Of a stretch of 64,000 nucleotides of DNA, positions 49,778 to 57,494 are shown one piece after another. A program made the position numbers and the translations under genes. This DNA is from an uncultured Eubacteriales bacterium (GTDB lineage: Bacteria > Bacillota > Clostridia > Christensenellales > Aristaeellaceae). The stretch covers positions 182,002 through 246,001 of the forward strand of contig CACWXP010000001.1 in assembly GCA_902764875.1 (NCBI GenBank), written 5' to 3'. The notes beneath the pieces were generated by a model. That model was not told the origin of the DNA, did no database searches, and was given only the letters and a program-made list of their open reading frames with translations. How positions within the stretch are numbered: position 1 is the stretch's first letter; every line of letters begins with the position of its first letter.

Positions 49778-50719
49778 TTATTTCATATTCTTTTCCCAGA
49801 AAGCAACCGCGTTGTTGATCCATCCATCCGCCACGGTGCCGGTTCCCAACCCGAAGCCGTGAGGCAGACCAGGGAAAACCTCAATCATAGCGTCTGTGCC
49901 GTTTGCCTGAATCGCCGCGATCCGGCGTTCCATAGTGCGGTAGCTGGCGATGCCGTCACTGGTGCCCACACAGTTATAGGTGGGAGGCTCGTTGCCGTAT
50001 ACTTCGCTGAGGCCCGTATACTGCATGATCACCGCGCCGGGGCGGGGATAATCTTTTTCGCCAAAGGCTGCTGTGCCATAGCTGCCCAACCAGGCCGCCA
50101 TCCTCGCGCCTGCGCTCCCGCCCCACAGGGAATAATCGGCTGTGTCCACTTCCAGTTCGTCCGCGTGTTCATAGATAAAGGCGATGGCTCGGGCCAGGTC
50201 CTCACAGGCTGTCTGGGATCCGGGACGATAGATCAGAGCGAAGGCGTTATAGCCCATCTTGCTCAGTTCCAGCGCATGGGGAAAGCTGTCGTGCATGGCC
50301 CCCACGTAGGCGAATCCGCCGCCCGCGTTGCAGATGGCGACCTTTGCGCCGGGATGACCCTTGAAAAAGAATAATCCGGTATCTGCTTTCCAGGGATCAG
50401 CGGCAATTTCCTCGTCGGTGTAGATGCGGTAAAAGACCTGCTCTCCCGCATCTGCCTTTTCTCTCATGTAGTTGACGATCTCCACCGTCTTGGCGGACTG
50501 GATATTGCTGTACCAGGTCAGGCGCAGACTGCCCAGGGTGCCGCCGGAATAATAGCCCGTATCCACCGGGAAGATCATCCGGCCCCAATCCCCGAAGGCG
50601 GGATAAGAAGTCACTTCATCGATCCTTGTGCTCTCGTTCCAGGTCACTTGTTCCGCCTCCGCAGGTATCAGTCCCAGTAGGACAATGACTGCCCATACAG
50701 CAGAAAGAATACTTTTCAT
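49778..50719 (-). CDS. Secreted alpha/beta-hydrolase (esterase)
   Basis: 313 residues with a signal peptide (MKSILSAVWAVIVLLGLIPA, cleavage near AEAE). The oxyanion loop is ICNAGGGFAYVG, the nucleophile elbow GGSAGARMAAW (G-x-S-x-G), and LPHGFGLG gives the His of the triad, with Asp in the preceding loop. It fits secreted family IV-like carboxylesterases that cut small acyl or aryl esters. It is separated by 15 bp from the next hydrolase. Confidence 0.87.
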   Translation of the reverse strand: MKSILSAVWAVIVLLGLIPAEAEQVTWNESTRIDEVTSYPAFGDWGRMIFPVDTGYYSGGTLGSLRLTWYSNIQSAKTVEIVNYMREKADAGEQVFYRIYTDEEIAADPWKADTGLFFFKGHPGAKVAICNAGGGFAYVGAMHDSFPHALELSKMGYNAFALIYRPGSQTACEDLARAIAFIYEHADELEVDTADYSLWGGSAGARMAAWLGSYGTAAFGEKDYPRPGAVIMQYTGLSEVYGNEPPTYNCVGTSDGIASYRTMERRIAAIQANGTDAMIEVFPGLPHGFGLGTGTVADGWINNAVAFWEKNMK

Positions 50720-50734
50720 GCGTCCCGGCTCCTT

Positions 50735-51718
50735 TTACTGCCGGAAGAACAGCGGCAGTGCGTTGTACATATATTCCTGTACAGCGTCAAAGTCATGATA
50801 GCCACCGTCCTTCTGGTAGAAAACATAATGATCCGGGGTGAACGTATCAGATCGGGAGAGCATCTCATCTGCCATCATCAGGGATTGGCTCTTGACCGCG
50901 TCTCGTGTACCCACAGTGTGATAGATAAAGTAGCCGCGCTCATCCAGATTGTTTTCCCGGACAAGCTGCTCGATGAAGTCCACGTTCCGTTCAATCTGAA
51001 AATCACCATAGGTGCCATAGTACCAGCTGGAGCCGCTCATGGGCAGGAAATAGCGGATGTAATCCGTGTCATGGCAGAACTGCAGCCAGGTGGTCACGCT
51101 GCCCAGGGAGAAGCCGCCGAAAGCTCGGTGATCCCGGGAAGCCATCAGGTCTTCTGGAGAAACGGATTTAGCGTAGGTGTGGTATTTCCCCTCCACCGCA
51201 GGCATCAGCGCGTTTTCAAAATCCAGATGGAACTGGCGGAATTGATCGATAGAAGCGCTGAAATCCCGGCTGCTGCCCTCGGTGTAGAAGGTGGCGGAAA
51301 CCGCGATCAAAGGCTTGATGTCGCCTCGTTCGATCATCTGATCCAGCATGGTTTTGATGGCCCCGTTGTTCATGTAGAAATATTCGCCTGCCGCGCCGCC
51401 CCAGCCGTGCATCAGGTAAATGATGTCGTAGCAGGTTTCGGTGTCGTTTGCGTCATAACCATAAGGCAGGTACATATACGCCACTTTCTGAATGTCCGAA
51501 CCATCCCCGGCGTAGTCCTTCGTATCATATACGATCTGTTCCACTGTGCCAGGATGAGCTGATGCAACAGTATATTCGACTGGCACGGCTGTCGTCCATC
51601 CTGTTTGGGGAATGCTGTTGTCAGCGGAAGCGGAAGACAGCAACGTGAATAATGAAATCATCAGGAATAATAAGCCTCTCTTCATATATGCGAGCAGTAA
51701 GTTAAAAACAGCTTTCAT
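50735..51718 (-). CDS. Secreted esterase D/feruloyl esterase-like hydrolase
   Basis: 327 residues with a signal peptide (basic MKR, then LLFLMISLFTLLSSASA). VAYMYLPYGYDANDTETCYD, IIYLMHGWGGAAGEYFY, GGFSLGSVTTWLQF (G-x-S-x-G) and GGYHDFDAVQEYMYNALPLF (His) follow the esterase D/XynZ feruloyl-esterase layout. It may release ferulic acid or similar from plant cell walls. The ATG at 51718 is chosen since it avoids overlap with the upstream stop at 51724. Confidence 0.85.
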   Translation of the reverse strand: MKAVFNLLLAYMKRGLLFLMISLFTLLSSASADNSIPQTGWTTAVPVEYTVASAHPGTVEQIVYDTKDYAGDGSDIQKVAYMYLPYGYDANDTETCYDIIYLMHGWGGAAGEYFYMNNGAIKTMLDQMIERGDIKPLIAVSATFYTEGSSRDFSASIDQFRQFHLDFENALMPAVEGKYHTYAKSVSPEDLMASRDHRAFGGFSLGSVTTWLQFCHDTDYIRYFLPMSGSSWYYGTYGDFQIERNVDFIEQLVRENNLDERGYFIYHTVGTRDAVKSQSLMMADEMLSRSDTFTPDHYVFYQKDGGYHDFDAVQEYMYNALPLFFRQ

Positions 51719-51723
51719 GTCGC

Positions 51724-52356
51724 TCACCACGCAATCAGATCGAGGAACGCGGCAAACTGGCTGCGGGTTTCTTCATTGGATGTCTGGCATTCCACGGTAA
51801 AGCGATCCACGATCACGGCATCCGGCTGATAGGACAGGATTTCTTCGGGAATGCCTGCAAAACCACTTCCGCGATGAATGCCGAAGAAAACGATCTTTTT
51901 GCCTGAAAAATCAGCCTGCTGCAGCACGGTCAGAATGGACTGCGGCGCTCCGTACCACCAGACTGGGGTGCCCAGGTAGATGACATCATACCGGGAAAAA
52001 TCGGGCAGTTCTTCCTGAAACGCCAGCATCTCGTTATTTTCCTTCTGCTCCCGGGCTGGGCCCATCATATCTCCAAAGTCAGGCGCGTACAGATCAGCCA
52101 CACGCAGCGAATAGATATCCGCGTTCGTGCGTTCCTTCAGCACGTCCACCATCACCAGCAGGTTGCTGGTGTCCCGGGTACGGGTTCCTGCCATGCTGGC
52201 TTGGCTTATGGCGTCCACATCCAGGCCGGTGGTATCAATGTTTTCACTGTAATCAAAATAGAGAACCAGGGCTTTGCTTTCCTGTTCCGCTATGGCCGGA
52301 ACGCAGGCAATCGTGGTCAGTAATGAGAGCAACAGACAAATCAGCTTTTTCATCAG
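51724..52356 (-). CDS. Secreted flavodoxin-like protein
   Basis: 210 residues with a signal peptide (MKKLICLLLSLLTTIACVPA, then IAEQ). The mature part has the flavodoxin core KALVLYFDYSENID for FMN phosphate binding, YDVIYLGTPVWWYGAPQSI and GKKIVFFGIHRGSGFAGIPE. A flavodoxin with an export signal suggests extracytoplasmic or lipid-side electron transfer; the 'CVPA' context could be read as a weak lipobox. A cytoplasmic flavodoxin is encoded just upstream. Confidence 0.83.
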   Translation of the reverse strand: MMKKLICLLLSLLTTIACVPAIAEQESKALVLYFDYSENIDTTGLDVDAISQASMAGTRTRDTSNLLVMVDVLKERTNADIYSLRVADLYAPDFGDMMGPAREQKENNEMLAFQEELPDFSRYDVIYLGTPVWWYGAPQSILTVLQQADFSGKKIVFFGIHRGSGFAGIPEEILSYQPDAVIVDRFTVECQTSNEETRSQFAAFLDLIAW

Positions 52357-52367
52357 GTTTCTCCTCC

Positions 52368-52838
52368 TCAGAATCCATTCTCTTTCACCCATGTGCAGAG
52401 TTTTTCGATCTCTTTGTTGTAAAGGCCCGGCTTTACATCCGCGCCTTTCGCGTATACTGCAGCATCACGGATGGCGTTCACAAACTGGCTGGAAATATCA
52501 CTGTAGGAATTGGCAAAGACGAATAGCTTTTTTCCTTGCCAGTCGGAACAGCTTTCCAGAAAGGTCATCACAGGTGCGGGCATGGTGTACCACCAGATGG
52601 GAAAGGCAACGATTACAGCATCGTATTCGCTCAGATCCGGAAGCGGCCCGAGGATGGCCGGCTTCAAATGCTTGTCCGCTTCTTCTTTGGCTTCAGTGTA
52701 AGCGCATGTGTTGTAATCGGTACTGTAAGGGATTTCTCTTTCAATCCGGAACAGTTTTCCATGCGTCTTTCGTGCAATCCGCTCGGCAATCTCCTTGGTG
52801 TTGCCGCTCCAGGTAAAATAGGCGACCAGTGTTCTCAT
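52368..52838 (-). CDS. Flavodoxin
   Basis: 156 residues. RTLVAYFTWSGNTKEIAERI is the FMN phosphate loop (T-x-x-G-N-T-x-x-x-A), and YDAVIVAFPIWWYTMPAPVM, then GKKLFVFANSYSDISSQFVN are the isoalloxazine loops. It probably carries electrons between redox partners. GAAGGAGATTCCG precedes ATG 52838. It is the first gene of the minus-strand cluster, divergent from lysR across 128 bp. Confidence 0.92.
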   Translation of the reverse strand: MRTLVAYFTWSGNTKEIAERIARKTHGKLFRIEREIPYSTDYNTCAYTEAKEEADKHLKPAILGPLPDLSEYDAVIVAFPIWWYTMPAPVMTFLESCSDWQGKKLFVFANSYSDISSQFVNAIRDAAVYAKGADVKPGLYNKEIEKLCTWVKENGF

Positions 52839-52913
52839 CGGAATCTCCTTCCATCCCATACAGACTTGGCTCTGCTACGTATAGAATTTTAGCGGACTTT
52901 TGCAGGAATGTAC

Positions 52914-52950
52914 AATACTTTTGTCGTATTAAACCATACGTGAAACGTAT
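52914..52950. promoter_or_regulatory. Two LysR-type T-N11-A boxes in the divergent promoter
   Basis: AATAC-TTTTGTC-GTATT (52914-52930) and ATACG-TGAAA-CGTAT (52936-52950), both with T-N11-A. The centres are 21 bp apart, two helical turns, as for the recognition and activation sites of LysR regulators. On the minus strand a promoter TTGTAC/18 bp/TAAAAT follows toward the flavodoxin gene. Confidence 0.75.
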
Positions 52951-52966
52951 AGTGGAGGATGAAAAC

Positions 52967-53818
52967 ATGATCGACACATACTTGCTGGAGCAGTTATGCG
53001 CAGTTTTGGACTGCGGCACCCTGTCCGCAGCGTCTGAAAAGCTGCACCTGACGCAGCCATCCCTGACCCGCTCTATGCAGAAGCTGGAGGATTTGCTGGG
53101 CGTCGAGCTGTTTGACCGCGCAAAAAATCGCGTCCATCTGAATGAGAATGGACGCTTGGCGGCGGAATGCGCAAAGCATATTCTGATGGAAGAGCAGGAC
53201 ATGATCAGCCGTGTCCGGGCTTTGGACCGTTCTTCCCGCACCCTGGCGGTGGGCATGATTTCTCCAGGCCCCATGATGGAATTAAGCCCGCTGCTTTCCT
53301 CCCTGTATCCGGACAGGACGATCGCCACTGAGCTGCGAACAGAAGAAGAACTTGTCCAGGGGCTGCGGCAGGGCATGTATCAAATGATCCTGCTGAATCA
53401 TCGCTTAGAGGACGAGGCTTTTGCTTGCCATTCCTGCGGAACGGAACAGCTGTATTTTGTCGTTCCCCACGATCATCGCTTAGCTGACCAGGCGCAGTGC
53501 ACCTTCTCCGATATGAACGGCGAAAGTCTGTTGATGGCAGATCAGGTTGGATACTGGGACCGAATCGTGCGGGAGGCAATGCCGCAGTCTCATTTCCTCT
53601 TGCAAAACGGCATTGGCGCATTAGCGGAAATTATCCGCGCGTCTTCTTTGCCTTACTTCGCTACTGATCTGACTATTCGGCTGCATGGGCGCAATCCGGA
53701 AAGAGCCTACGTCGCCATCTCCGATGACGCCGCAACCGAGCATTTTTACTGTTTCTGCAAACGCGAGGATGAAAAGAAGTACCTTGCCTGGTTCCAGGCG
53801 CTGGAGAGAAGGTTTTGA
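52967..53818 (+). CDS. LysR-family transcription regulator
   Basis: 283 residues. The N-terminal winged HTH is clear: YLLEQLCAVLDCGTLSAASE, KLHLTQPSLTRSMQKLEDLL and GVELFDRAKNRVHLNENG. A periplasmic-binding-like effector domain (residues ~90-283) follows, with LAVGMISPGPMMELSPLLSS and MLLNHRLEDE-type strands. ATG 52967 lies after GTGGAGGATGAAAAC; upstream in-frame codons are ignored since they overlap the operator. It probably controls the eight divergent genes, sensing an aromatic acid or quinone-like compound (inference). Confidence 0.92.
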   Translation: MIDTYLLEQLCAVLDCGTLSAASEKLHLTQPSLTRSMQKLEDLLGVELFDRAKNRVHLNENGRLAAECAKHILMEEQDMISRVRALDRSSRTLAVGMISPGPMMELSPLLSSLYPDRTIATELRTEEELVQGLRQGMYQMILLNHRLEDEAFACHSCGTEQLYFVVPHDHRLADQAQCTFSDMNGESLLMADQVGYWDRIVREAMPQSHFLLQNGIGALAEIIRASSLPYFATDLTIRLHGRNPERAYVAISDDAATEHFYCFCKREDEKKYLAWFQALERRF

Positions 53819-54042
53819 AGAAAGCGACCTGTGTTTTAACCATTGATGCCTTTAGGACAGCCGACACCATATAAGCATTCGGGGTTTGCCGCTATACAGC
53901 CCCGCCACTCATCTCTACGGGTTCTGTAGTATGCTGAGGCCTACAGAAAGAGTATAGCAAATTACTATCTGATGCGAAACGGCACCCCGGTTTCATAACC
54001 GCATCGGTGCCTTTCGCAGAAAGGCGGAACATAAGCATGAGT
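53819..54042. other. Gap, nothing supported
   Basis: 224 bp between lysR and the palindromic element; short GGGGTTT and GCGGG stretches but no credible gene. Confidence 0.35.
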
Positions 54043-54160
54043 AAAGGGGCTGTCTCACTAAGCAATGATATGCTCCCTTTTGAGGATACAGAAAAAGAAA
54101 AAACTGTACCTCAGAAGGGAGCATATCAATCTTTTCAGATCATTTTGAGACAGCTCCTTT
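54043..54160. mobile_element. Palindromic MITE-like element with IS1182-type ends
   Basis: Terminal arms AAAGGGGCTGTCTCA (54043-54057) and TGAGACAGCTCCTTT (54146-54160), 14 of 15 paired. Inner arms GATATGCTCCCTTTTGAGG (54067-54085) and the matching half (54109-54127), one mismatch. A short A-rich loop separates them. No coding capacity. The GGGGCTGTCTCA end also begins the transposase locus near 55785, so it is probably a non-autonomous derivative. Confidence 0.7.
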
Positions 54161-54386
54161 TCATTTTTCCGCCGGACCCGGACCATTCTGCCGAACGTCA
54201 GAAACCATCCCGCAGTTCCCAATCCGCGGAACGGGCAGGGCCGTCTCTTGTTCGCTCCCAAATATACAAATTGGCAGAATTTTTTCCGAAATGACTACCA
54301 TCCCTGTACGGTGCTGCGTATATAAAGATGACGGATGCAAACAGCGCCTGCGAAAAAAAAGGCACACAGTGCAGGAGGATAAGAAA

Positions 54387-54614
54387 ATGAAAACGAATGA
54401 AACGGAACTGAACCTGAACCAGATGGGAGAAATCACAGGCGGGACGAACAACAAAAATCCGAACCCCGGCAAGATGGATCCCGGCATCGACGGAATCATC
54501 AACGGAAAGAACTACGATGCGATTGCGCAGTGGATCGCCAACTGGCTCAACGGGGACAACAAAAGATCCCGCAAAGTCAACAATAATGTCGATATTTACG
54601 ACACCGAGATCTGA
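54387..54614 (+). CDS. Double-glycine leader peptide precursor, 75 aa
   Basis: 75 residues, start ATG 54387 after AGGAGGATAAGAAA. MKTNETELNLNQMGEITGGT is a class II bacteriocin-like leader: the pattern L-x-L-x-x-M/L-x-x-I/V-x-GG directs cleavage after GG by a C39-type ABC transporter. The putative core (about 57 residues) is rich in Asn/Lys/Asp, has no Cys, and contains GKNYDAIAQWIANWLNGDNK, an amphipathic stretch with two Trp. It could be a bacteriocin or a signalling peptide. It is the first of three such genes; no immunity, transport or maturation gene is seen in the window. Confidence 0.65.
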   Translation: MKTNETELNLNQMGEITGGTNNKNPNPGKMDPGIDGIINGKNYDAIAQWIANWLNGDNKRSRKVNNNVDIYDTEI

Positions 54615-54643
54615 GCACAGATGCTGAAAGGAGGAAAAAGAGA

Positions 54644-54976
54644 ATGAACACATTCACGATTCTTACCCTGGATGAAATGGCAGAAATTGCCGGAGGCCAT
54701 CCCTTTGAAGAGAAGTTCGCGGATTACGCCCTGTACCGCGCCGGAATCACCTGTGAGGAACACTTCTTCAGTGACGACGAATTCCGGATCGGATCCACGG
54801 GGATCTCCAAGTCCCTTGCGAAGTCCCTGCGGTCGCGCAGTGCGAAGCTGTGGGCGAATTATTCCGCCAGCGGCGACTATGTCGCCTATGCGCGCGTCTG
54901 GAAAGGCATTCTGGCGAATGAATACGGAATTGCCTGGAACGGTGAAATGGGACGCCTGATCGGCTACTGTGACTGA
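54644..54976 (+). CDS. Double-glycine leader protein, 110 aa, paralogue A
   Basis: 110 residues. Leader MNTFTILTLDEMAEIAGG fits the GG consensus. The putative mature part (about 92 residues) contains FADYALYRAGITCEEHFFSD, DEFRIGSTGISKSLAKSLRS and GILANEYGIAWNGEMG, ending GYCD. It aligns by eye with the next gene: GIT(C)...FF.(D/N)DEF...G..IS and YGI(A/Q)WNG..G..(C)D. Two Cys could form a disulfide. AAAGGAGGAAAAAGAG precedes the start. No known family recognised. Confidence 0.7.
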   Translation: MNTFTILTLDEMAEIAGGHPFEEKFADYALYRAGITCEEHFFSDDEFRIGSTGISKSLAKSLRSRSAKLWANYSASGDYVAYARVWKGILANEYGIAWNGEMGRLIGYCD

Positions 54977-55008
54977 TGACCTGAAAAAGAGTGAAAGGAG
55001 GGAAAAAC

Positions 55009-55383
55009 ATGACTGCTTATGCAACTACAAATCAGATGCCGTTCAGCGCAGCAGAGCTGACGCTGGATGAACTGAATCTGGTGACCGGCGGAACCTTCAC
55101 CAGCAACAAATACTCAAAGAGCTTCTATCATGCCTGCGGAATCAGCACATGCTACAATTTCTTCGACAATGACGAGTTTATGTTCATGGGCCAGAAAATC
55201 AGTTATCAGAAGGCAAATGAAATCGCCGATATTGCAAACCGGGTTTACAATGTACTGAATGAGGGAAACCACGGCGCCAATATCATCGGATACGGCGAGG
55301 CTGCCTTTATCCGGGCATTCAACAGCCAGTTGAGGCTGAAATACGGCATCCAGTGGAACGGTGCCCCGGGATGTGACTTTTAA
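55009..55383 (+). CDS. Double-glycine leader protein, 124 aa, paralogue B
   Basis: 124 residues, start ATG 55009 after AAAGGAGGGAAAAAC. Leader ...AAELTLDELNLVTGG, then a core of about 95 residues: SKSFYHACGISTCYNFFDND, EFMFMGQKISYQKANEIADI, AFNSQLRLKYGIQWNGAPGC with DF at the end. It contains three Cys. The shared DDEF/NDEF...IS and YGI-WNG motifs show it is a paralogue of the preceding gene. Closest in design to bacteriocin or peptide-signal precursors. A terminator follows. Confidence 0.7.
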   Translation: MTAYATTNQMPFSAAELTLDELNLVTGGTFTSNKYSKSFYHACGISTCYNFFDNDEFMFMGQKISYQKANEIADIANRVYNVLNEGNHGANIIGYGEAAFIRAFNSQLRLKYGIQWNGAPGCDF

Positions 55384-55440
55384 CCTGCGAATATACACAG
55401 TTGGAGGAACCCGGTTCCGGGGGCCCGGAGCCTGTGCCAA

Positions 55441-55467
55441 AAGCAGCCTTTGCCGGCTGCTTTTTTT
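55441..55467 (+). terminator. Terminator of the GG-leader cluster
   Basis: AAGCAGCC-TTTGCC-GGCTGC followed by seven T. Confidence 0.85.
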
Positions 55468-55470
55468 AAG

Positions 55471-55893
55471 CACCAGAAACCGTAAAGGAATCGGGTGCCT
55501 GCAGTTTCCGTTTCAGCAGTCCTTACCAGTTAATTTCGAGCGAAGTGTCTCTGGACGACTTGCCGCAGTACTCACAGACATAAAATATGGAGGTCTGCTT
55601 CAGGATCAGTAAAATGGGGTCGTGAGATTATATCCCGCTTTTTCCAATCCATAAACTGCCTCAGATATCATCAGAACCAGTTTGTGCCCAAAGTCAAGAT
55701 GCTATCTAGACAGACAAGCCTTTTTTGCCCAAAGAAAAAAGCCAGTTCATCCGAACCAGCTTTTAAATCACCCTACAGTACGAGAGGGGCTATCTCACTG
55801 AGAATGAAGTGAGGCAGTCCTTTTTTATAATAAAAAAACATACCAAAAACACCCGAAACCTTAAAGGAATCGGGCATTTGCGGTATAATGTAG
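55471..55893. other. IS-derived debris between GG cluster and transposase
   Basis: GAAACC(G/T)TAAAGGAATCGGG occurs at about 55477-55498 and again at 55855-55873, just before the transposase. At 55785-55826 a collapsed palindrome AGGGGCTATCTCACT ... AGTGAGGCAGTCCT pairs over an 8-base loop. Around 55740-55766 lies an AAGCCAGTTC/GAACCAGCTT terminator-like hairpin. No full gene is present. Confidence 0.5.
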
Positions 55894-55896
55894 GTG

Positions 55897-56664
55897 ATGA
55901 ATCAAACACTAAACCTGCAGGCCAATTATAGCGCAAATGAGAACGGATATCAACTATGGATTCCGCTGGACTGCAGCATCCAGATTCCCAAGGATGATCC
56001 GGTGAGATTACTCAATGCCGTGGCGGAAAGGATGGATTACAGAGCGATAGAAGCGGCATACTCCAGATATGGGAGAATCGAGTACTCAGCGAAAATCCTC
56101 ACCAAGATCCTGGTCTATGGATATATGAGAGTGATCATATCAACCCGAAAAATCGAACAGGCCTGTAAAGAGAACATCTGTTTCATGTATCTTTTGGAAG
56201 GACGAAAAGCACCGGATCACAATACAATCAGTCGGTTCAGGACAAATATACTGAGCAAAGGTGCCGGGCAGGAGCTGCTGAAACAGTTGATCCAGATGCT
56301 GATCGAAGCGGGATTGATAGATCTGAAAGCGGTATTCATTGACGGAACGAAAATCGAAGCCAACGCAAACAAATACAGCTTCGTATGGAAGAAAGCCCAG
56401 GTCAAAAAGCTGACGAAGCTGAATGAGCGAATCAAGACAGAATTGCCTGATATGTTGGAGAAAGCAGGAATTCATTTTCATGTTCGGGAAACGATGCAGC
56501 TCTGTCATTTGAAAAAGCTCATGAAGCAGTTGAAGGCAAAGGTCAAGGAGACAGAAGCCAAATTCGTATACGGGAAAGGAAAACACAAAAGCGTCCTGCA
56601 AAGGCTGGTTGAGAAGGTTGAGGACTGGATCAGCAAATACAAACAATACATTGCGGATATCTAA
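55897..56664 (+). mobile_element. IS1182-type transposase, N-terminal part
   Basis: 255 residues, then a stop. LWIPLDCSIQIPKDDPVRLL and AYSRYGRIEYSAKILTKILV with YGYMRVIISTRKIEQACKEN are the IS1182 N-terminal domain. MYLLEGRKAPDHNTISRFRT and DLKAVFIDGTKIEANANKYS carry the DDE-family 'DGTKIEANANKY' motif. A full transposase has around 480-550 residues, so the C-terminal half with the final acidic residue is missing: the gene is dead. Start ATG 55897, or GTG 55894. Confidence 0.85.
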
Positions 56665-56910
56665 GAGACAAATATTCCGTCAATCCTTTTATTCCAAAAG
56701 CTTGGATTTCAAACTTCAGAGAAAGAGCAAGAACTTAAAAGTATTGTAAGTTGTTATAATGACAAATCCCGGGATGAACCTTGGAACATAAAATTGGAAT
56801 ACTGGCCTTACATCATCCGCTATAAGGTCTTTGAATGCACCAAGTGCGGCGTAAAGCAGCATCAGACAGATGATCATGTTATCATCGGCACATACAACCC
56901 GGAATGGTAA
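56665..56910 (+). pseudogene. Orphan in-frame fragment after the transposase stop
   Basis: 81 codons in the transposase frame after its TAA, without a start codon. It includes ILLFQKLGFQTSEKEQELKS, WNIKLEYWPYIIRYKVFECT and KCGVKQHQTDDHVIIGTYNP. The FECTKCG pair looks like half a zinc site. I do not recognise the family. It may be a piece of a gene interrupted by the IS. Confidence 0.35.
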
Positions 56911-56977
56911 ACGTTCAGGTACCGCCGCAATCACGATACGGGAAAAGGAAGGCTGAAGGCCAACCGGTAAAAACAGA

Positions 56978-57025
56978 GAAAAACACCTCAATTCCGTTCG
57001 CTTTCAACGGATAGAGGTGTTTTTC
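56978..57025 (-). terminator. Bipartite terminator of the Nif11-like precursors
   Basis: GAAAAACACCTC (56978-56989) pairs with GAGGTGTTTTTC (57014-57025), with an inner CCGTT/AACGG stem. On the minus strand a T-rich tail follows. Confidence 0.75.
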
Positions 57026-57142
57026 TTTATACCTGACCGGTACGTACCATACGGTGCAACGGGAGAGGCGAGGGATTGCCTGTTAGCAGGATATGATGCT
57101 GCCTCTGCTTCAAGCAGAACGGACGATTTACGATCATGGACC

Positions 57143-57430
57143 TCAACGGGGGTCCCCACGGCTCGGACAATCCATGTCTGTGCATTCTGTAATAACATGA
57201 TCGTCACAATCACAGCCGCCCCCGGCTGCTGCATCCAGTTTATCGTCGGACATTTCACGTTTTGCGGTCAGCCTCTGCATTTCCTCTTCGGCCAGGGAAA
57301 TGCCGTACTTTTTCAGAACGGACAAGCCTTCCTCAAGCTTGGTAATGCCTTTGAGGTCTTCAACAAACGCTTCCTTTTTGTCTTCCGGTACCTTGGTCAG
57401 CAGGTAATCAATACGTTCTTTGTCGTTCAT
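57143..57430 (-). CDS. Nif11-like leader RiPP precursor, Cys-rich core 1
   Basis: 95 residues. The leader (residues 1-~72), KERIDYLLTKVPEDKKEAFV, KKYGISLAEEEMQRLTAKRE and MSDDKLDAAAGG, has the Nif11-like pattern ending in a double Gly. The core GCDCDDHVITECTDMDCPSR (and GDPR) has four Cys in 24 residues with a charged background. Such precursors are matured by a lanthipeptide synthetase or radical SAM enzyme and cut after GG. No maturation enzyme is seen nearby. The leader differs at only a few positions from its neighbour. The ribosome site is weak (AGAAAG). Confidence 0.75.
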   Translation of the reverse strand: MNDKERIDYLLTKVPEDKKEAFVEDLKGITKLEEGLSVLKKYGISLAEEEMQRLTAKREMSDDKLDAAAGGGCDCDDHVITECTDMDCPSRGDPR

Positions 57431-57494
57431 TTCTTTCTCATCCTTTATGATGCTGCCTCTGCTACAAACAGAGCAGATGTTTCATGATCATCGA

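Noticed and set aside
55548-55650. Minus-strand tail ending ...FYVCEYCGKSSRDTSLEINW
   Set aside because: Only about 34 codons with a lone CxxC pair and no start; not enough to name a gene.
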